From: Nocardioides rubriscoriae
Lineage (GTDB): Bacteria > Actinomycetota > Actinomycetes > Propionibacteriales > Nocardioidaceae
Reading direction: 5' to 3'
Length of the DNA stretch: 64,000 nt
NCBI RefSeq assembly: GCF_008087085.1
Contig: NZ_VIYJ01000003.1
Coordinates: 1 to 64,000 of the forward strand
In this document: positions 26,149 to 34,544 of the stretch, one piece after another
Numbering within the stretch: position 1 is the first letter of the stretch
How the letters are laid out: each line of letters begins with the position of its first letter
Program-made: the position numbers and the translations under genes
Notes under the pieces: generated by a model
The model's input: the letters and a program-made list of their open reading frames with translations, nothing else
Database searches by the model: none
Told to the model about the DNA's origin: nothing

Positions 26149-27488
26149 CCGCCATCCCCGAGGTGTCGTACGCCGTCCCCGACGACGGCCACGGCCACCT
26201 CGCCGAGATGCGCGTCGACCCGATCGCGCTGTTCCAGCGGGTGCGCGACGAGTGCGGCGACATCGGCCGCTTCCGTCTCGCCGACCGCGACGTCGTCCTG
26301 GTCAGCGGGGCCGAGGCCAACGAGCAGTTCTTCCGCGCGCCCGACTCGACCCTCGACCAGGCGGCGGCCTACCCCTTCATGACGCCGATCTTCGGCCAGG
26401 GCGTCGTCTTCGACGCCTCGCCCGAGGAGCGTCAGCAGATGCTCAAGAACCAGGCCCTCAAGGGCGACATGATGCGCGGGCACGCCGCGACCATCGAGGC
26501 CGAGATCAACCGGATGGTCGCCGACTGGGGCGACGAACCGGGTGACAGCGGCGAGATCGACCTGCTCGACTTCTTCGCCGAGCTCACCATCTACACGACG
26601 TCGGCGTGCCTGATCGGCAGGCCCTTCCGTGAGGAGCTCGACGGGCGCTTCGCCCAGCACTACCACGACCTCGAGCGCGGCACCGACGCCCTGGCCTACG
26701 TCGACCCCTACCTCGACATCGAGTCGTTCCGCGTCCGCGACACCGCCCGCGAGGCCCTGGTCGCGCTCGTGCAGGACATCATCGACCGCCGCGTCGAGCG
26801 TGGGACCGTGCCGCGCGAGGAGCGCGACCTGCTCGACGTCCTCATCTCGATCGACATGACGGCCGACTACATCACCGGCATCTTCATCTCGATGATGTTC
26901 GCGGGCCACCACACCTCCTCGGGCACCGCGGCGTGGGCGCTCATCGAGCTGATGCGCCACCCCGACGTGCTGGCCGGCATCGTCGAGGAGCTCGATGACC
27001 TCTACGCCGACGGGTCCGACGTGTCGTTCCAGGCCCTGCGCTCGATCCCGCGGCTGGAGGCGGCGCTCAAGGAGACCCTGCGCCTGCACCCGCCGCTGGT
27101 CATCCTGCTGCGCGTGGTGCAGGAGGAGATCGAGCTCGCCGGGCACACCATCGCGCCGGGCACCATGGTCGCGGCCTCGCCCCGGGTGTCCAACCGGATC
27201 GCCGAGGACTTCCCCGACCCTGACGCCTTCGACCCCGGCCGCTACCTCGACGGCCACCAGGCCGACCTGCAGAACCGCTGGACCTGGATCCCCTTCGGCG
27301 CCGGCAAGCACCGCTGCGTCGGCAACGCCTTCGCGATGATGCAGCTCAAGGCGATCTTCTCGGTCCTGCTGCGCGACTACACCTTCGAGATGACCCAGCC
27401 GTCCGAGGACTACCGCGACGACGTCTCCAAGATGGTCATCCAGCTCGCCCAGCCCTGTCGCGTCCGCTACCGCCGGAGGGCCCGATGA
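26145..27488 (+). CDS. cyp51: Sterol 14-alpha-demethylase-type cytochrome P450 (CYP51)
   Basis: 447 residues, closely like mycobacterial CYP51 over its whole length. CYP51 signatures are YPFMTPIFGQGVVFD (B-C region), FAGHHTSSGTAAW (I helix) and WIPFGAGKHRCVGNAFA (heme-Cys loop); FFAELTIYTTSACLIG and KETLRLHPPL are also present. Family enzymes remove the 14-alpha-methyl group of sterols; the natural bacterial substrate is uncertain. The ATG overlaps the upstream P450 stop by 4 bp. In mycobacteria the ferredoxin follows directly; here a GIY-YIG cassette begins 4 bp after the stop. Confidence 0.95.
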   Translation: MTAIPEVSYAVPDDGHGHLAEMRVDPIALFQRVRDECGDIGRFRLADRDVVLVSGAEANEQFFRAPDSTLDQAAAYPFMTPIFGQGVVFDASPEERQQMLKNQALKGDMMRGHAATIEAEINRMVADWGDEPGDSGEIDLLDFFAELTIYTTSACLIGRPFREELDGRFAQHYHDLERGTDALAYVDPYLDIESFRVRDTAREALVALVQDIIDRRVERGTVPREERDLLDVLISIDMTADYITGIFISMMFAGHHTSSGTAAWALIELMRHPDVLAGIVEELDDLYADGSDVSFQALRSIPRLEAALKETLRLHPPLVILLRVVQEEIELAGHTIAPGTMVAASPRVSNRIAEDFPDPDAFDPGRYLDGHQADLQNRWTWIPFGAGKHRCVGNAFAMMQLKAIFSVLLRDYTFEMTQPSEDYRDDVSKMVIQLAQPCRVRYRRRAR

Positions 27489-27491
27489 GCC

Positions 27492-27536
27492 CCACGGTGG
27501 TCGAGGTGCGAGGAGCGCTAGCGACGAGCCTCGAGG
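27492..27536 (+). repeat. Dispersed palindromic element, family B, left end of the cassette
   Basis: CCACGGTGG followed by an imperfect palindrome TCGAGG...GCGCTAGCG...CCTCGA (27501-27534). The same 45-bp unit is at 31084-31130. The central CTAG provides the stop codon of the GIY-YIG gene. Confidence 0.8.
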
Positions 27537-27865
27537 CCTCCAGGCCCGTCCCTGCCAACCTGTGCCGCAGCCTCGCGGTCCTGGACCGCCTCGCGACGCG
27601 CGAGCGCGACGAGCTCGTCGTACTCGCCGCGGATGAGGGCCTCACGCTTCTTGCGCCCCCATCCCTGCTCACGCTTCTCGAAGGCGAACGCTGCCGCGAC
27701 CGAGTCGAACTGAGCGGCCCACGCGAGCCGCACCGGCTGTCGCCGTCGGGTGTAGGTCGCGCCCAGGTCGGGGGAGTTGTGCTCCCGCAGCCGGCGCTCG
27801 AGGTCGACGGTGCTGCCGACGTAGTAGCTGTCGTCGCTGCAGATGAGGATGTAGGTCCAGGCCAT
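27518..27865 (-). CDS. GIY-YIG nuclease domain protein (YhbQ/UPF0213-like)
   Basis: 115 residues. GIY block as TYILICSDDSYYVGSTVDLE, catalytic Arg region RRLREHN, and FEKREQGWGRKKREALI with the conserved metal-binding Glu. The single-domain form has no added DNA-binding domain. The last residues (GLEARR-stop) are encoded by the flanking repeat. The gene is antisense to the CYP51 operon and has only a modest GAGGT ribosome site. Related proteins are of unknown role; association with flanking palindromes suggests a function in repeat spread, resembling RAYT/REP pairs. Confidence 0.85.
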   Translation of the reverse strand: MAWTYILICSDDSYYVGSTVDLERRLREHNSPDLGATYTRRRQPVRLAWAAQFDSVAAAFAFEKREQGWGRKKREALIRGEYDELVALARREAVQDREAAAQVGRDGPGGLEARR

Positions 27866-27937
27866 GCCGGGACCTCGGACGCCGGGGCTGCTGGCGGCAA
27901 CCGGCGATCGCGGGCCTGTGGAGATGAGCGTCAGCCA

Positions 27938-27980
27938 GGTGGTTTCGAGGCTCGCTTCGCTCGCACCTCAACCACCGTGG
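27938..27980 (-). repeat. Dispersed palindromic element, family B, right end of the cassette
   Basis: Inverted copy: GGTGGTTTCGAGGCTCGC, centre TTCG, TCGCACCTCAACCACCGTGG. The centre differs from the left copy (CGAAGCG versus GAGCGCTAGCGA), as expected for a hairpin with a changing loop. It ends directly before GGAG, the ribosome site of the ferredoxin gene. Confidence 0.8.
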
Positions 27981-27990
27981 GGAGTGCCGC

Positions 27991-28191
27991 ATGAAGGTCA
28001 CCGCCGACCTCGACCTGTGCCAGGGCCACCAGATGTGCACCGGGGAGGCGCCCGACGTGTTCGGGTACGACGGCGAGGCCGACCGGGTGGTGGTGCTGCA
28101 GGAGCACCCCGACGAGTCCCAGCGGGCGCAGGTCGCGGCCGCGGTGCAGTACTGCCCAGCGATGGCGCTGGCCGTGGAGGAGGACCGATGA
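27991..28191 (+). CDS. [3Fe-4S] ferredoxin, probable CYP51 redox partner
   Basis: 66 residues. Cluster ligands in LCQGHQMCTGEAPDVF (C10 and C16, with His where the fourth Cys would be) and YCPAMAL (C54), the pattern of actinobacterial [3Fe-4S] P450 ferredoxins. It passes electrons to a P450. The matching mycobacterial gene lies directly after cyp51; here it is separated by the GIY-YIG cassette. GGAG at 27981 precedes the ATG. The stop overlaps the next ATG (ATGA). Confidence 0.92.
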   Translation: MKVTADLDLCQGHQMCTGEAPDVFGYDGEADRVVVLQEHPDESQRAQVAAAVQYCPAMALAVEEDR

Positions 28192-28811
28192 GCCTGACCA
28201 GGATCGAGATCGAGGAGTTCTGGCAGAGCTGGCTGGCGATCAACCGGGAGGCCGAGCGCCAGGGTGACTGGCGGGTGATGGCCGAGTGGTACGCCGAGGA
28301 CGCGTCGTACGGCTGGATGTACAGCCCCGACGAGCACTTCATGGCCGTGGGGCGCGACCAGATCCGCGACTGGGCGATCGGCATCGAGATGGACGGCCTG
28401 GACGGCTGGCACTACGACTACCAGGCGTCGGTGATCGACGAGAAGAACGCGATGATCGTGGGGTTCTGGAAGCAGAAGTCGGGCATCGTCGACGACCGGA
28501 CCGGCCAGGAGTTCGAGATCCTCGGCATCGGCGGGTCGTGGTTCGGGGTCGAGCGGCAGGTGGGCGGGCCCGACGACGGGATGCTCAAGTTCGCCTGGCA
28601 GCGCGACTGGTTCGACATGCCGTCGACCGCCCACACGTTCGTCGAGATCATGAAGGCCGGCAAGGCCCCCGACACGCTGCTCGAGCGGATGTCGGTCGCC
28701 GGTCACGGGGTGCCCGGGCACTACCACCACGCCGACCTGCCCTCGAGCGTCTGGCCGCCGCCGGTGGAGGCCGGCCACTACCTGATCACAGTCGAGGAGA
28801 CCCGCTCGTGA
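28188..28811 (+). CDS. NTF2/SnoaL-like protein of the CYP51 locus
   Basis: 207 residues. An N-terminal helix with EFWQSWLAINREAERQGDW, the block MAEWYAEDASYGWMYSP and central beta strands ending in FAWQRDWFDMPS fit the NTF2-like cone fold used by ketosteroid isomerases and cyclases. The C-terminal 50 residues are not conserved in the fold. It is coupled by ATGA overlaps to the ferredoxin and the aldehyde dehydrogenase. A role on the P450 product is inferred. Confidence 0.7.
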   Translation: MSLTRIEIEEFWQSWLAINREAERQGDWRVMAEWYAEDASYGWMYSPDEHFMAVGRDQIRDWAIGIEMDGLDGWHYDYQASVIDEKNAMIVGFWKQKSGIVDDRTGQEFEILGIGGSWFGVERQVGGPDDGMLKFAWQRDWFDMPSTAHTFVEIMKAGKAPDTLLERMSVAGHGVPGHYHHADLPSSVWPPPVEAGHYLITVEETRS

Positions 28812-30262
28812 GCACCCTGCCCCCGCCCCCGCAGCAGCTCGTCGACGGCAAGCTCGTCGGTGCGGCCACGACCTACCCGATCCTCAACCCCGCCACCGGC
28901 GCCGAGATCGGCCGGGCTCCCGACGGCAGCGCCGACGACGTGGAGGCCGCGATCGCCGCGGCACGCCGGGCCTTCGACGAGACCGACTGGTCGACCGACG
29001 TGGCGCTGCGGGTGCGCTGCCTGCGCCAGCTCCACCAGGCCTTGCTCGACCACGCCGACGAGTTCCGGGCGCTGACCCGCGCCGAGGTCGGCATGCCCGA
29101 CTTCATGATGGGGGCCGCCGGGTTCGACGTACCGGTCGACGGGCTGCGGTGGGTCACCGACCTGGCCGAGACCTACGCCTGGGAGACCGACCTCGGTGTG
29201 GCCTCGCCGATGGGCATCGCGAGCCGCCGGACCGTACGCCGCGAGGCGGTCGGCGTGGTCGCGGCGATCACGCCATGGAACGTGCCGACCCAGATCAACC
29301 TGGCCAAGATCGGCCCGGCGCTGGCCGCCGGCTGCACGGTCGTGCTCAAGCCGGCGCCCGACACCCCATGGGTGGCCTGCGAGCTGGGCCGCCTGGTCGC
29401 CGAGCACACCGACCTGCCGCCCGGCGTGCTCAACGTCGTCACGCCGTCGTCGAACGAGGTCGCCGCGGAGTTGTCGTCGGACCCGCGGGTCGACATGGTC
29501 TCCTTCACCGGCTCCACCGCGACGGGCCGCGCGATCATGGCCGCCGCCGCACCCACGCTCAAGAAGGTCTTCCTCGAGCTCGGCGGCAAGTCCGCCGCGA
29601 TCGCCCTCGACGACGCCGACGTGGCCGCGGTCGCCGGCGCGACCGCCTTCGCCGCATGCATCCACGCAGGCCAGGGCTGCGCGATCACGACGCGGCTGAT
29701 CGTGCCACGTGACCGGTACGACGAGGCGGTGTCGGTCGCGGCGGCGACCATGGAGTCGATCGGTGCGAAGTCGCCCGAGGACCCCGGCGCCATCTGCGGA
29801 CCGGTCATCTCGGCCGTCCAGCGCGACCGGGTCGAGGCCTACCTGCGGCTCGCCGTCGAGGAGGGCGGCCGGTTCGCGACCGGGGGCTCGGTCATCGACC
29901 AGGACGGCTTCTGGGTCGAGCCGACCGTCGTCGCCGGGCTCGACAACTCCTCGCGCCTGGCGCAGGAGGAGATCTTCGGCCCCGTGCTCGTCGTGATCGC
30001 CCACGACGGCGACGACGACGCGGTGCGCATCGCCAACGACTCGGCGTACGGACTGTCCGGCTCGGTCGACTCGGCCTCCCTCGAGCGTGCGACGGCGGTG
30101 GCGGCGCGCATCCGCACCGGCACGCTCGCGGTCAACGGCGGCGTGTGGTTCAGCCCCGACGCGCCGTTCGGCGGCTACAAGCAGTCCGGCGTCGGCCGCG
30201 AGATGGGCGTGGCCGGCTTCGAGGAGTACCTCGAGACCAAGACCCTGGCCTTCCCGGCCTAG
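28808..30262 (+). CDS. Aldehyde dehydrogenase
   Basis: 484 residues. Nucleotide-binding block ITPWNVPTQINLAKIGPALAAG, FTGSTATGR, glutamate block LELGGKSAAI and catalytic Cys in HAGQGCAITTRLIV, then EEIFGPVL and FGGYKQSGVGRE. It oxidises an aldehyde to the acid with NAD(P). Position matches the AldA gene beside mycobacterial CYP51. GTG 28808 overlaps the upstream stop (GTGA). Confidence 0.92.
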   Translation: MSTLPPPPQQLVDGKLVGAATTYPILNPATGAEIGRAPDGSADDVEAAIAAARRAFDETDWSTDVALRVRCLRQLHQALLDHADEFRALTRAEVGMPDFMMGAAGFDVPVDGLRWVTDLAETYAWETDLGVASPMGIASRRTVRREAVGVVAAITPWNVPTQINLAKIGPALAAGCTVVLKPAPDTPWVACELGRLVAEHTDLPPGVLNVVTPSSNEVAAELSSDPRVDMVSFTGSTATGRAIMAAAAPTLKKVFLELGGKSAAIALDDADVAAVAGATAFAACIHAGQGCAITTRLIVPRDRYDEAVSVAAATMESIGAKSPEDPGAICGPVISAVQRDRVEAYLRLAVEEGGRFATGGSVIDQDGFWVEPTVVAGLDNSSRLAQEEIFGPVLVVIAHDGDDDAVRIANDSAYGLSGSVDSASLERATAVAARIRTGTLAVNGGVWFSPDAPFGGYKQSGVGREMGVAGFEEYLETKTLAFPA

Positions 30263-30284
30263 CAACCACCCACCACCACCACAC

Positions 30285-30325
30285 GGAGGTCGAGGAGGTT
30301 GCGCAGCAACCGTCACGAGACCACC
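30285..30325 (+). repeat. Dispersed palindromic element, family A, copy 2
   Basis: GGAGGTCGAGGAGGTTGCGC then AGCAACCGTCACGAGACCACC. The central hairpin GGTTGC-GC-AGCAACC is a shorter version of the copy at 18135. It lies between the aldehyde dehydrogenase stop and the SDR ATG and could form a hairpin in the operon mRNA. Confidence 0.75.
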
Positions 30326-30341
30326 TGACCAGGAGACGCAC

Positions 30342-31076
30342 ATGAGGTTCGAGGGCAAGGTCGCGGTCGTCACGGGCGCGGCGCAGGGCATCGGCGAGGC
30401 CTACGCGCGGGCGCTGGCCGCCGAGGGGGCGTCGGTGGTGGTGGCCGACGTCAGCGTCGAGGCCGGCGAGAAGGTCGCAGCCGACATCGGCGGGCTGTTC
30501 GTGCGCACCGACGTGTCGTCGCACGAGTCGGCCGAGGCGATGGTCGAGGTGGCCACGGCGGCGTTCGGCGGGATCGACCTGCTGGTCAACAACGCCGCGA
30601 TCTACGGGACGATGGAGTTCGACCTGCTGATCAGCGTCGACTGGGACTACTACCGGAAGTTCATGAGCGTCAACATGGACGGCGTCCTGGTGATGACCCG
30701 GGCCTGCTACCGCTCGATCGCGGGGCGCGGTGGTGGCGCGATCGTCAACCAGAGCTCGACCGCGGCCTACCTCTACTCCGGCTTCTACGGCCTGGCCAAG
30801 GTCGGCGTCAACGGCCTGACCCAGCAGCTCGCGCACGAGCTCGGCGGGCAGGGGATCCGGGTCAACGCCATCGCGCCGGGCCCGACCGACACCGAGGCCA
30901 CGCGGGTGCAGGCCGGCGACGCGGCCAAGGACATCGTGCGGCAGAGCCTGGCGATCAAGCGGATGGGCACGGTCGACGACATGGTCGGCGCCTGCTTGTT
31001 CCTGCTGTCCGACGAGGCCTCGTGGATCACCGGCCAGATCATCGCCGTCGACGGCGGACAGACGTTCCGCGCATGA
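30342..31076 (+). CDS. Short-chain dehydrogenase/reductase of the CYP51 locus
   Basis: 244 residues. TGAAQGIG cofactor motif, NNAA, NQSSTAAYLYSGFYGLAK (Ser, Tyr, Lys) and ITGQIIAVDGG at the end. Classical FabG-like SDR. Position after the aldehyde dehydrogenase matches the mycobacterial locus. AGGAG lies 7 nt before the ATG. Substrate unknown, probably an alcohol or ketone of the same pathway. Confidence 0.9.
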   Translation: MRFEGKVAVVTGAAQGIGEAYARALAAEGASVVVADVSVEAGEKVAADIGGLFVRTDVSSHESAEAMVEVATAAFGGIDLLVNNAAIYGTMEFDLLISVDWDYYRKFMSVNMDGVLVMTRACYRSIAGRGGGAIVNQSSTAAYLYSGFYGLAKVGVNGLTQQLAHELGGQGIRVNAIAPGPTDTEATRVQAGDAAKDIVRQSLAIKRMGTVDDMVGACLFLLSDEASWITGQIIAVDGGQTFRA

Positions 31077-31083
31077 CCACCCC

Positions 31084-31130
31084 CTCGGTGGTTGAGGTGC
31101 GAGGAGCGCTAGCGACGAGCCTCGAAACCC
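31084..31130 (+). repeat. Dispersed palindromic element, family B, solitary copy
   Basis: CTCGGTGGTTGAGGTGCGAGGAGCGCTAGCGACGAGCCTCGAAACCCC. It is nearly identical to the left end of the GIY-YIG cassette but has no nuclease gene beside it. It lies in the 85-bp gap between the SDR and the next dehydrogenase. Confidence 0.8.
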
Positions 31131-31161
31131 CCGCAGCGACCACACGACCGGGCTCCGCCCG

Positions 31162-31992
31162 ATGACCACCGTCGGCTTCGTCGGCCTCGGCAACATCGGC
31201 AAGCCGATGGCGCTGCAGCTGGCGGCCTCCGACCTCGACCTCCTCGTCCACGACGTCGCAGCGGCGCCGGTCGAGGAGCTGGTCGCCGCCGGTGCCACGT
31301 CCGCCGCGTCGGTGGCCGAGCTGGCCGCGGCGGTCGACGTCGTGTGCGTGATGGTGCGCGACGACGACCAGGTCCGCGACGTGCTCGGGGAGGTGCTCGG
31401 TGCCGGTCGCGAGGGCCAGACCGTCGTCATCCACTCCACCGTCGCGCCCGCCACGCCCGCCGACCTCGCCGACACCGCGGCCCGCCACGGCGTCCTGCTG
31501 GTCGACGCCCCCGTCTCCGGCGGACCGATGGGCGCCGCCGAGGGCACGCTGGCGATCATGGTCGGCGGGTCCGACGAGGCGTACGCCGCCGCGCGGCCCG
31601 CCCTGGAGGTGATGGGCAGCAAGGTGGTGCACGCCGGGCCCGTCGGCTCCGGCACCCGGATGAAGCTGGCCCGCAACCTGATGCACTTCGTGGCCTTCAC
31701 CGCCGTCACCGAGGCGCAGCGCCTCGCCGAGGCGGCCGGGCTCAGCCTGACCGACCTGGGTGACGTCGTACGCCACACCGACGCGATCACCGGCGGCCCT
31801 GGAGCGATCATGTGGCGCGACACGACGGCGCCGATCGCGGCCGACGACTTCTGGCACGCCGTCTTCACCCACGTCGCCGACCTGGGCGAGAAGGACCTGC
31901 GCTTCGCCACGGCGCTGGCCGACGAGCTCGGCGTCGACGTGCCCCTGGCCGACCTGGCCCTGACCCGCCTGCGCACCGGACTAGGACTCTGA
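31162..31992 (+). CDS. 3-hydroxyisobutyrate-dehydrogenase-family oxidoreductase
   Basis: 276 residues. Rossmann motif GFVGLGNIGKPMA, substrate block DAPVSGGPMGAAEGTLAIMVGG and the catalytic Lys in SGTRMKLARNLM. It oxidises a beta-hydroxyacid-like substrate with NAD(P). In mycobacteria a related gene follows the SDR of the CYP51 locus, and the order is kept here. The next gene begins one base after its stop. Confidence 0.88.
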   Translation: MTTVGFVGLGNIGKPMALQLAASDLDLLVHDVAAAPVEELVAAGATSAASVAELAAAVDVVCVMVRDDDQVRDVLGEVLGAGREGQTVVIHSTVAPATPADLADTAARHGVLLVDAPVSGGPMGAAEGTLAIMVGGSDEAYAAARPALEVMGSKVVHAGPVGSGTRMKLARNLMHFVAFTAVTEAQRLAEAAGLSLTDLGDVVRHTDAITGGPGAIMWRDTTAPIAADDFWHAVFTHVADLGEKDLRFATALADELGVDVPLADLALTRLRTGLGL

Positions 31993-31993
31993 C

Positions 31994-32377
31994 ATGACCG
32001 ACAAGTTCGCCGACCTCCCCGAGCAGCGCCGCCGTGGCCTGGAGAAGATGGAGGAGGTCTACGGCTTCGAGATGACCGACGGCACCGGCGACTTCTTCGC
32101 CTACACCGCCGACCACCTCTTCGGCGACGTCTGGCAACGCCCCGGGCTCTCCGACCGTGACCGTCGGCTGCTGCTGATCGGCATGCTCGCCGGCACCGGC
32201 CAGCACGACGTGCTCGGCATCCAGGTGCCGGCCGCGCTGTCGTCCGGCGACCTCGACGCCGACGCACTGCGCGAGATCGTGATCATGGTCTGCCACTACG
32301 CCGGCTGGCCGCACGGTGCCCGGCTCAACTCGTTGGTCGAGGACACGATCGCCAAGACTGGGCGCGCGAACCGGTAG
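31994..32377 (+). CDS. Carboxymuconolactone-decarboxylase-family protein
   Basis: 127 residues. The family core is seen in GLSDRDRRLLLIGMLAGTGQHDVL and LREIVIMVCHYAGWPHGARLNSLV, with the conserved H-x-G-W-P segment. It has no CxxC pair, so it is of PcaC type rather than AhpD type. It ends the CYP51 locus, again as in mycobacteria. The true reaction is unknown. Confidence 0.85.
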   Translation: MTDKFADLPEQRRRGLEKMEEVYGFEMTDGTGDFFAYTADHLFGDVWQRPGLSDRDRRLLLIGMLAGTGQHDVLGIQVPAALSSGDLDADALREIVIMVCHYAGWPHGARLNSLVEDTIAKTGRANR

Positions 32378-32397
32378 GACGCCCTAGGGTTGGCGCC

Positions 32398-32820
32398 GTG
32401 GAGCCGCTGTTGTCCCTGACCTACGTCAGCTCGGCCACCACGCTCTTCGATGGCGCCCAGCTCCTCGAGCAGCTCGAGAGCTGGCGCCCGCGCAACCACC
32501 GACGCGGGCTCACGGGCATGCTGCTCTACAGCGGCGGCAACATCATCCAGGCCCTCGAGGGCCCACCGTCGGAGGTCGAGGCGACCTTCGAGACGATCTG
32601 CGCCGACCCGCGCCACCGGGGGGTGATCGAGCTGCTGCGGGAGCCGGTCACCGAGCGGTCCTTCCCCGACTGGTCGATGGGGTTCCGCGACGTGGGCCCC
32701 GTCGACGTCGAGAGGCCCGACGGGTTCAACCCGTTCCTGCAGGAGCGCGACGCGGTGCCCGGCCTGCCGGCCGCGTCGGCGTACCGTCTGCTGACGCTGT
32801 TCAAGAAGAGCATGCGCTGA
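32398..32820 (+). CDS. BLUF-domain blue-light photoreceptor
   Basis: 140 residues, a stand-alone BLUF domain. Key residues are all present: Tyr in SLTYVSSAT, Asn and the following [13 protein letters not shown], Gln in NIIQALEGP, and the WSMGF strand with Trp and Met. It binds FAD and signals light by hydrogen-bond rearrangement. No output domain is fused, so it must act through a partner. TAGGGT at 32385-32390 lies 7 nt before GTG 32398 (leaderless). Confidence 0.88.
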   Translation: MEPLLSLTYVSSATTLFDGAQLLEQLESWRPRNHRRGLTGMLLYSGGNIIQALEGPPSEVEATFETICADPRHRGVIELLREPVTERSFPDWSMGFRDVGPVDVERPDGFNPFLQERDAVPGLPAASAYRLLTLFKKSMR

Positions 32821-32860
32821 GGGTGGTCCGGGCGGGGGCCTGTCGCATTACCCTCGCGCA

Positions 32861-34528
32861 GTGCTGTCGGACATCGAGATCGCCAACGCCGCGGAGCTGC
32901 GCCCCGTCGCCCGAGTCGCCCAGGACGAGCTAGGGATCGACCCGGCCCACCTCGTGCCCTACGGCCACCACAAGGCCAAGGTCGACCTGCGCTACCTGCA
33001 GTCGCTGGAGGACCGCCCGCTCGGGTCGCTGATCCTCATGACGGCCATGTCGCCGACGCCGGCCGGTGAGGGCAAGACGACGACCACCGTCGGGCTCGCT
33101 GACGCCCTGCGCGGGCTCGGCCGCCGGACGATGGCCTGCCTGCGCGAGCCGTCGATGGGTCCCGTCTTCGGCCTGAAGGGCGGCGCGGCCGGCGGTGGCT
33201 GGGCGCAGGTCGTGCCGATGACCGACATCAACCTGCACTTCACCGGCGACTTCGCGGCGATCGCCGCCGCCCACAACCTGCTGGCCGCCCTGGTCGACAA
33301 CCACCTCCACCACGGCAACGCGCTGGGCCTCGACGTCGCGGCGGTCGACTGGAAGCGCGTCGTCGACCTCAACGACCGGGCGCTGCGACACACGGTGGTC
33401 GGGCTCGGGGGCCAGCCCCGCGAGGACGGCTTCGACATCGTGGTGGCCTCCGAGCTGATGGCGATCTTCTGCCTCACCGAGTCGTGGGCCGACCTCAAGC
33501 GCCGTATCGGCGACATCGTGGTCGGCCACACCCGCGACAAGGTGCCGGTCACCGCCCGCGACCTCGACGCCGACGGCGCGATGGCGGTGCTCCTGCGCGA
33601 CGCGCTAGCCCCCAACCTGGTGCAGACCCTCGAGCACACCCCGGCCTTCGTGCACGGCGGCCCGTTCGCCAACATCGCCCATGGGTGCAGCTCGGTGGTC
33701 GCCACCCGGGCGGCGCTGCGGCTGGCCGACTACGTCGTCACCGAGGCCGGCTTCGGCGCCGACCTCGGCGCGGAGAAGTTCGTCGACATCAAGTGCCGCA
33801 CGTCCGGCCTGCGACCCGACGCCGCCGTCGTGGTGGCGACGGTCCGGGCGCTGAAGTACCACGGCGGGGTCGACGTACCCGACCTCGACCGGGAGGACCT
33901 CGACGCCGTCGAGCGCGGCCTGGTCAACCTCGAGCGACACCTGCACAACGTGCGCGAGGTCTTCGGCGTCCCGTGCGTCGTCGCGCTCAACCGCTTCCCC
34001 ACCGACACCGACGCCGAGGTGGCCCGGACCGTCGAGCTGGTCGCCGGGCTGGGCGTGAAGGCCTACCCGGCCACCCACTTCGTCGACGGCGGCAAGGGCG
34101 CCACCGAGCTGGCCCGCGGCGTGCTCGACCTGCTCGACGGGACCGATCCGCCGACGGTCGCCCTCACCTACCCCGACGACCTGCCGCTGGTCGACAAGGT
34201 GGCGACCGTGGCCCGCCGCCTGTACGGCGCCTCCGGCGTCACGTGGGACGCGAAGGCCCGGCGGCGCATCGAGCGGCTCCAGGCCGACGGGTACGGCGAG
34301 CTGCCCGTCTGCATCGCCAAGACGCAGTACTCGTTCTCGACCGACGCCACCCTGCGCGGGGCACCGACCGGCCACGACCTGCACGTGCGGGAGGTCAGGC
34401 TGGCCGCCGGGGCCGGCTTCGTGGTGCTCGTCTGCGGCGACGTGATGACGATGCCGGGCCTGCCCGCCGTACCGGCCGCGTCCCGGATCGACCTGCTCCC
34501 CGACGGGACGGTCGTCGGGCTGTCCTGA
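32861..34528 (+). CDS. fhs: Formate--tetrahydrofolate ligase
   Basis: 555 residues, the usual length. P-loop block [72 protein letters not shown] and [15 protein letters not shown] [15 protein letters not shown] match the family closely. It makes 10-formyl-THF from formate, THF and ATP. TACCCT at 32849-32854 lies 6 nt before GTG 32861 (leaderless). A formate-using PurT-type enzyme is encoded at 52297. Confidence 0.97.
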   Translation: MLSDIEIANAAELRPVARVAQDELGIDPAHLVPYGHHKAKVDLRYLQSLEDRPLGSLILMTAMSPTPAGEGKTTTTVGLADALRGLGRRTMACLREPSMGPVFGLKGGAAGGGWAQVVPMTDINLHFTGDFAAIAAAHNLLAALVDNHLHHGNALGLDVAAVDWKRVVDLNDRALRHTVVGLGGQPREDGFDIVVASELMAIFCLTESWADLKRRIGDIVVGHTRDKVPVTARDLDADGAMAVLLRDALAPNLVQTLEHTPAFVHGGPFANIAHGCSSVVATRAALRLADYVVTEAGFGADLGAEKFVDIKCRTSGLRPDAAVVVATVRALKYHGGVDVPDLDREDLDAVERGLVNLERHLHNVREVFGVPCVVALNRFPTDTDAEVARTVELVAGLGVKAYPATHFVDGGKGATELARGVLDLLDGTDPPTVALTYPDDLPLVDKVATVARRLYGASGVTWDAKARRRIERLQADGYGELPVCIAKTQYSFSTDATLRGAPTGHDLHVREVRLAAGAGFVVLVCGDVMTMPGLPAVPAASRIDLLPDGTVVGLS

Positions 34529-34544
34529 CCCGCGCTGACCTGTC

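Larger units (their letters stand above)
27492..27980. mobile_element. GIY-YIG nuclease cassette bounded by inverted palindromic repeats
   Basis: About 489 bp inserted between cyp51 (stop 27488) and its ferredoxin (ATG 27991). Left end CCACGGTGGTCGAGGTGCGAG (27492-27512); the right end is its inverted copy, CTCGCACCTCAACCACCGTGG (27960-27980), with one mismatch in 21. Inside is a single gene on the opposite strand, a GIY-YIG nuclease whose stop codon lies in the left repeat. No target-site duplication is visible. Mobility is inferred from the interrupted conserved operon and the solitary copies of the same repeat at 31084. Confidence 0.6.

Noticed and set aside
27485..27994. Plus-strand open frame of 169 codons over the GIY-YIG gene
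   Set aside because: Both ends lie in the palindromic repeats and the centre is the antisense of the GIY-YIG domain; no protein motif is seen.
27488..27995. Target-site duplication around the GIY-YIG cassette
   Set aside because: No matching direct repeat longer than 2-3 bp was found at the two ends.
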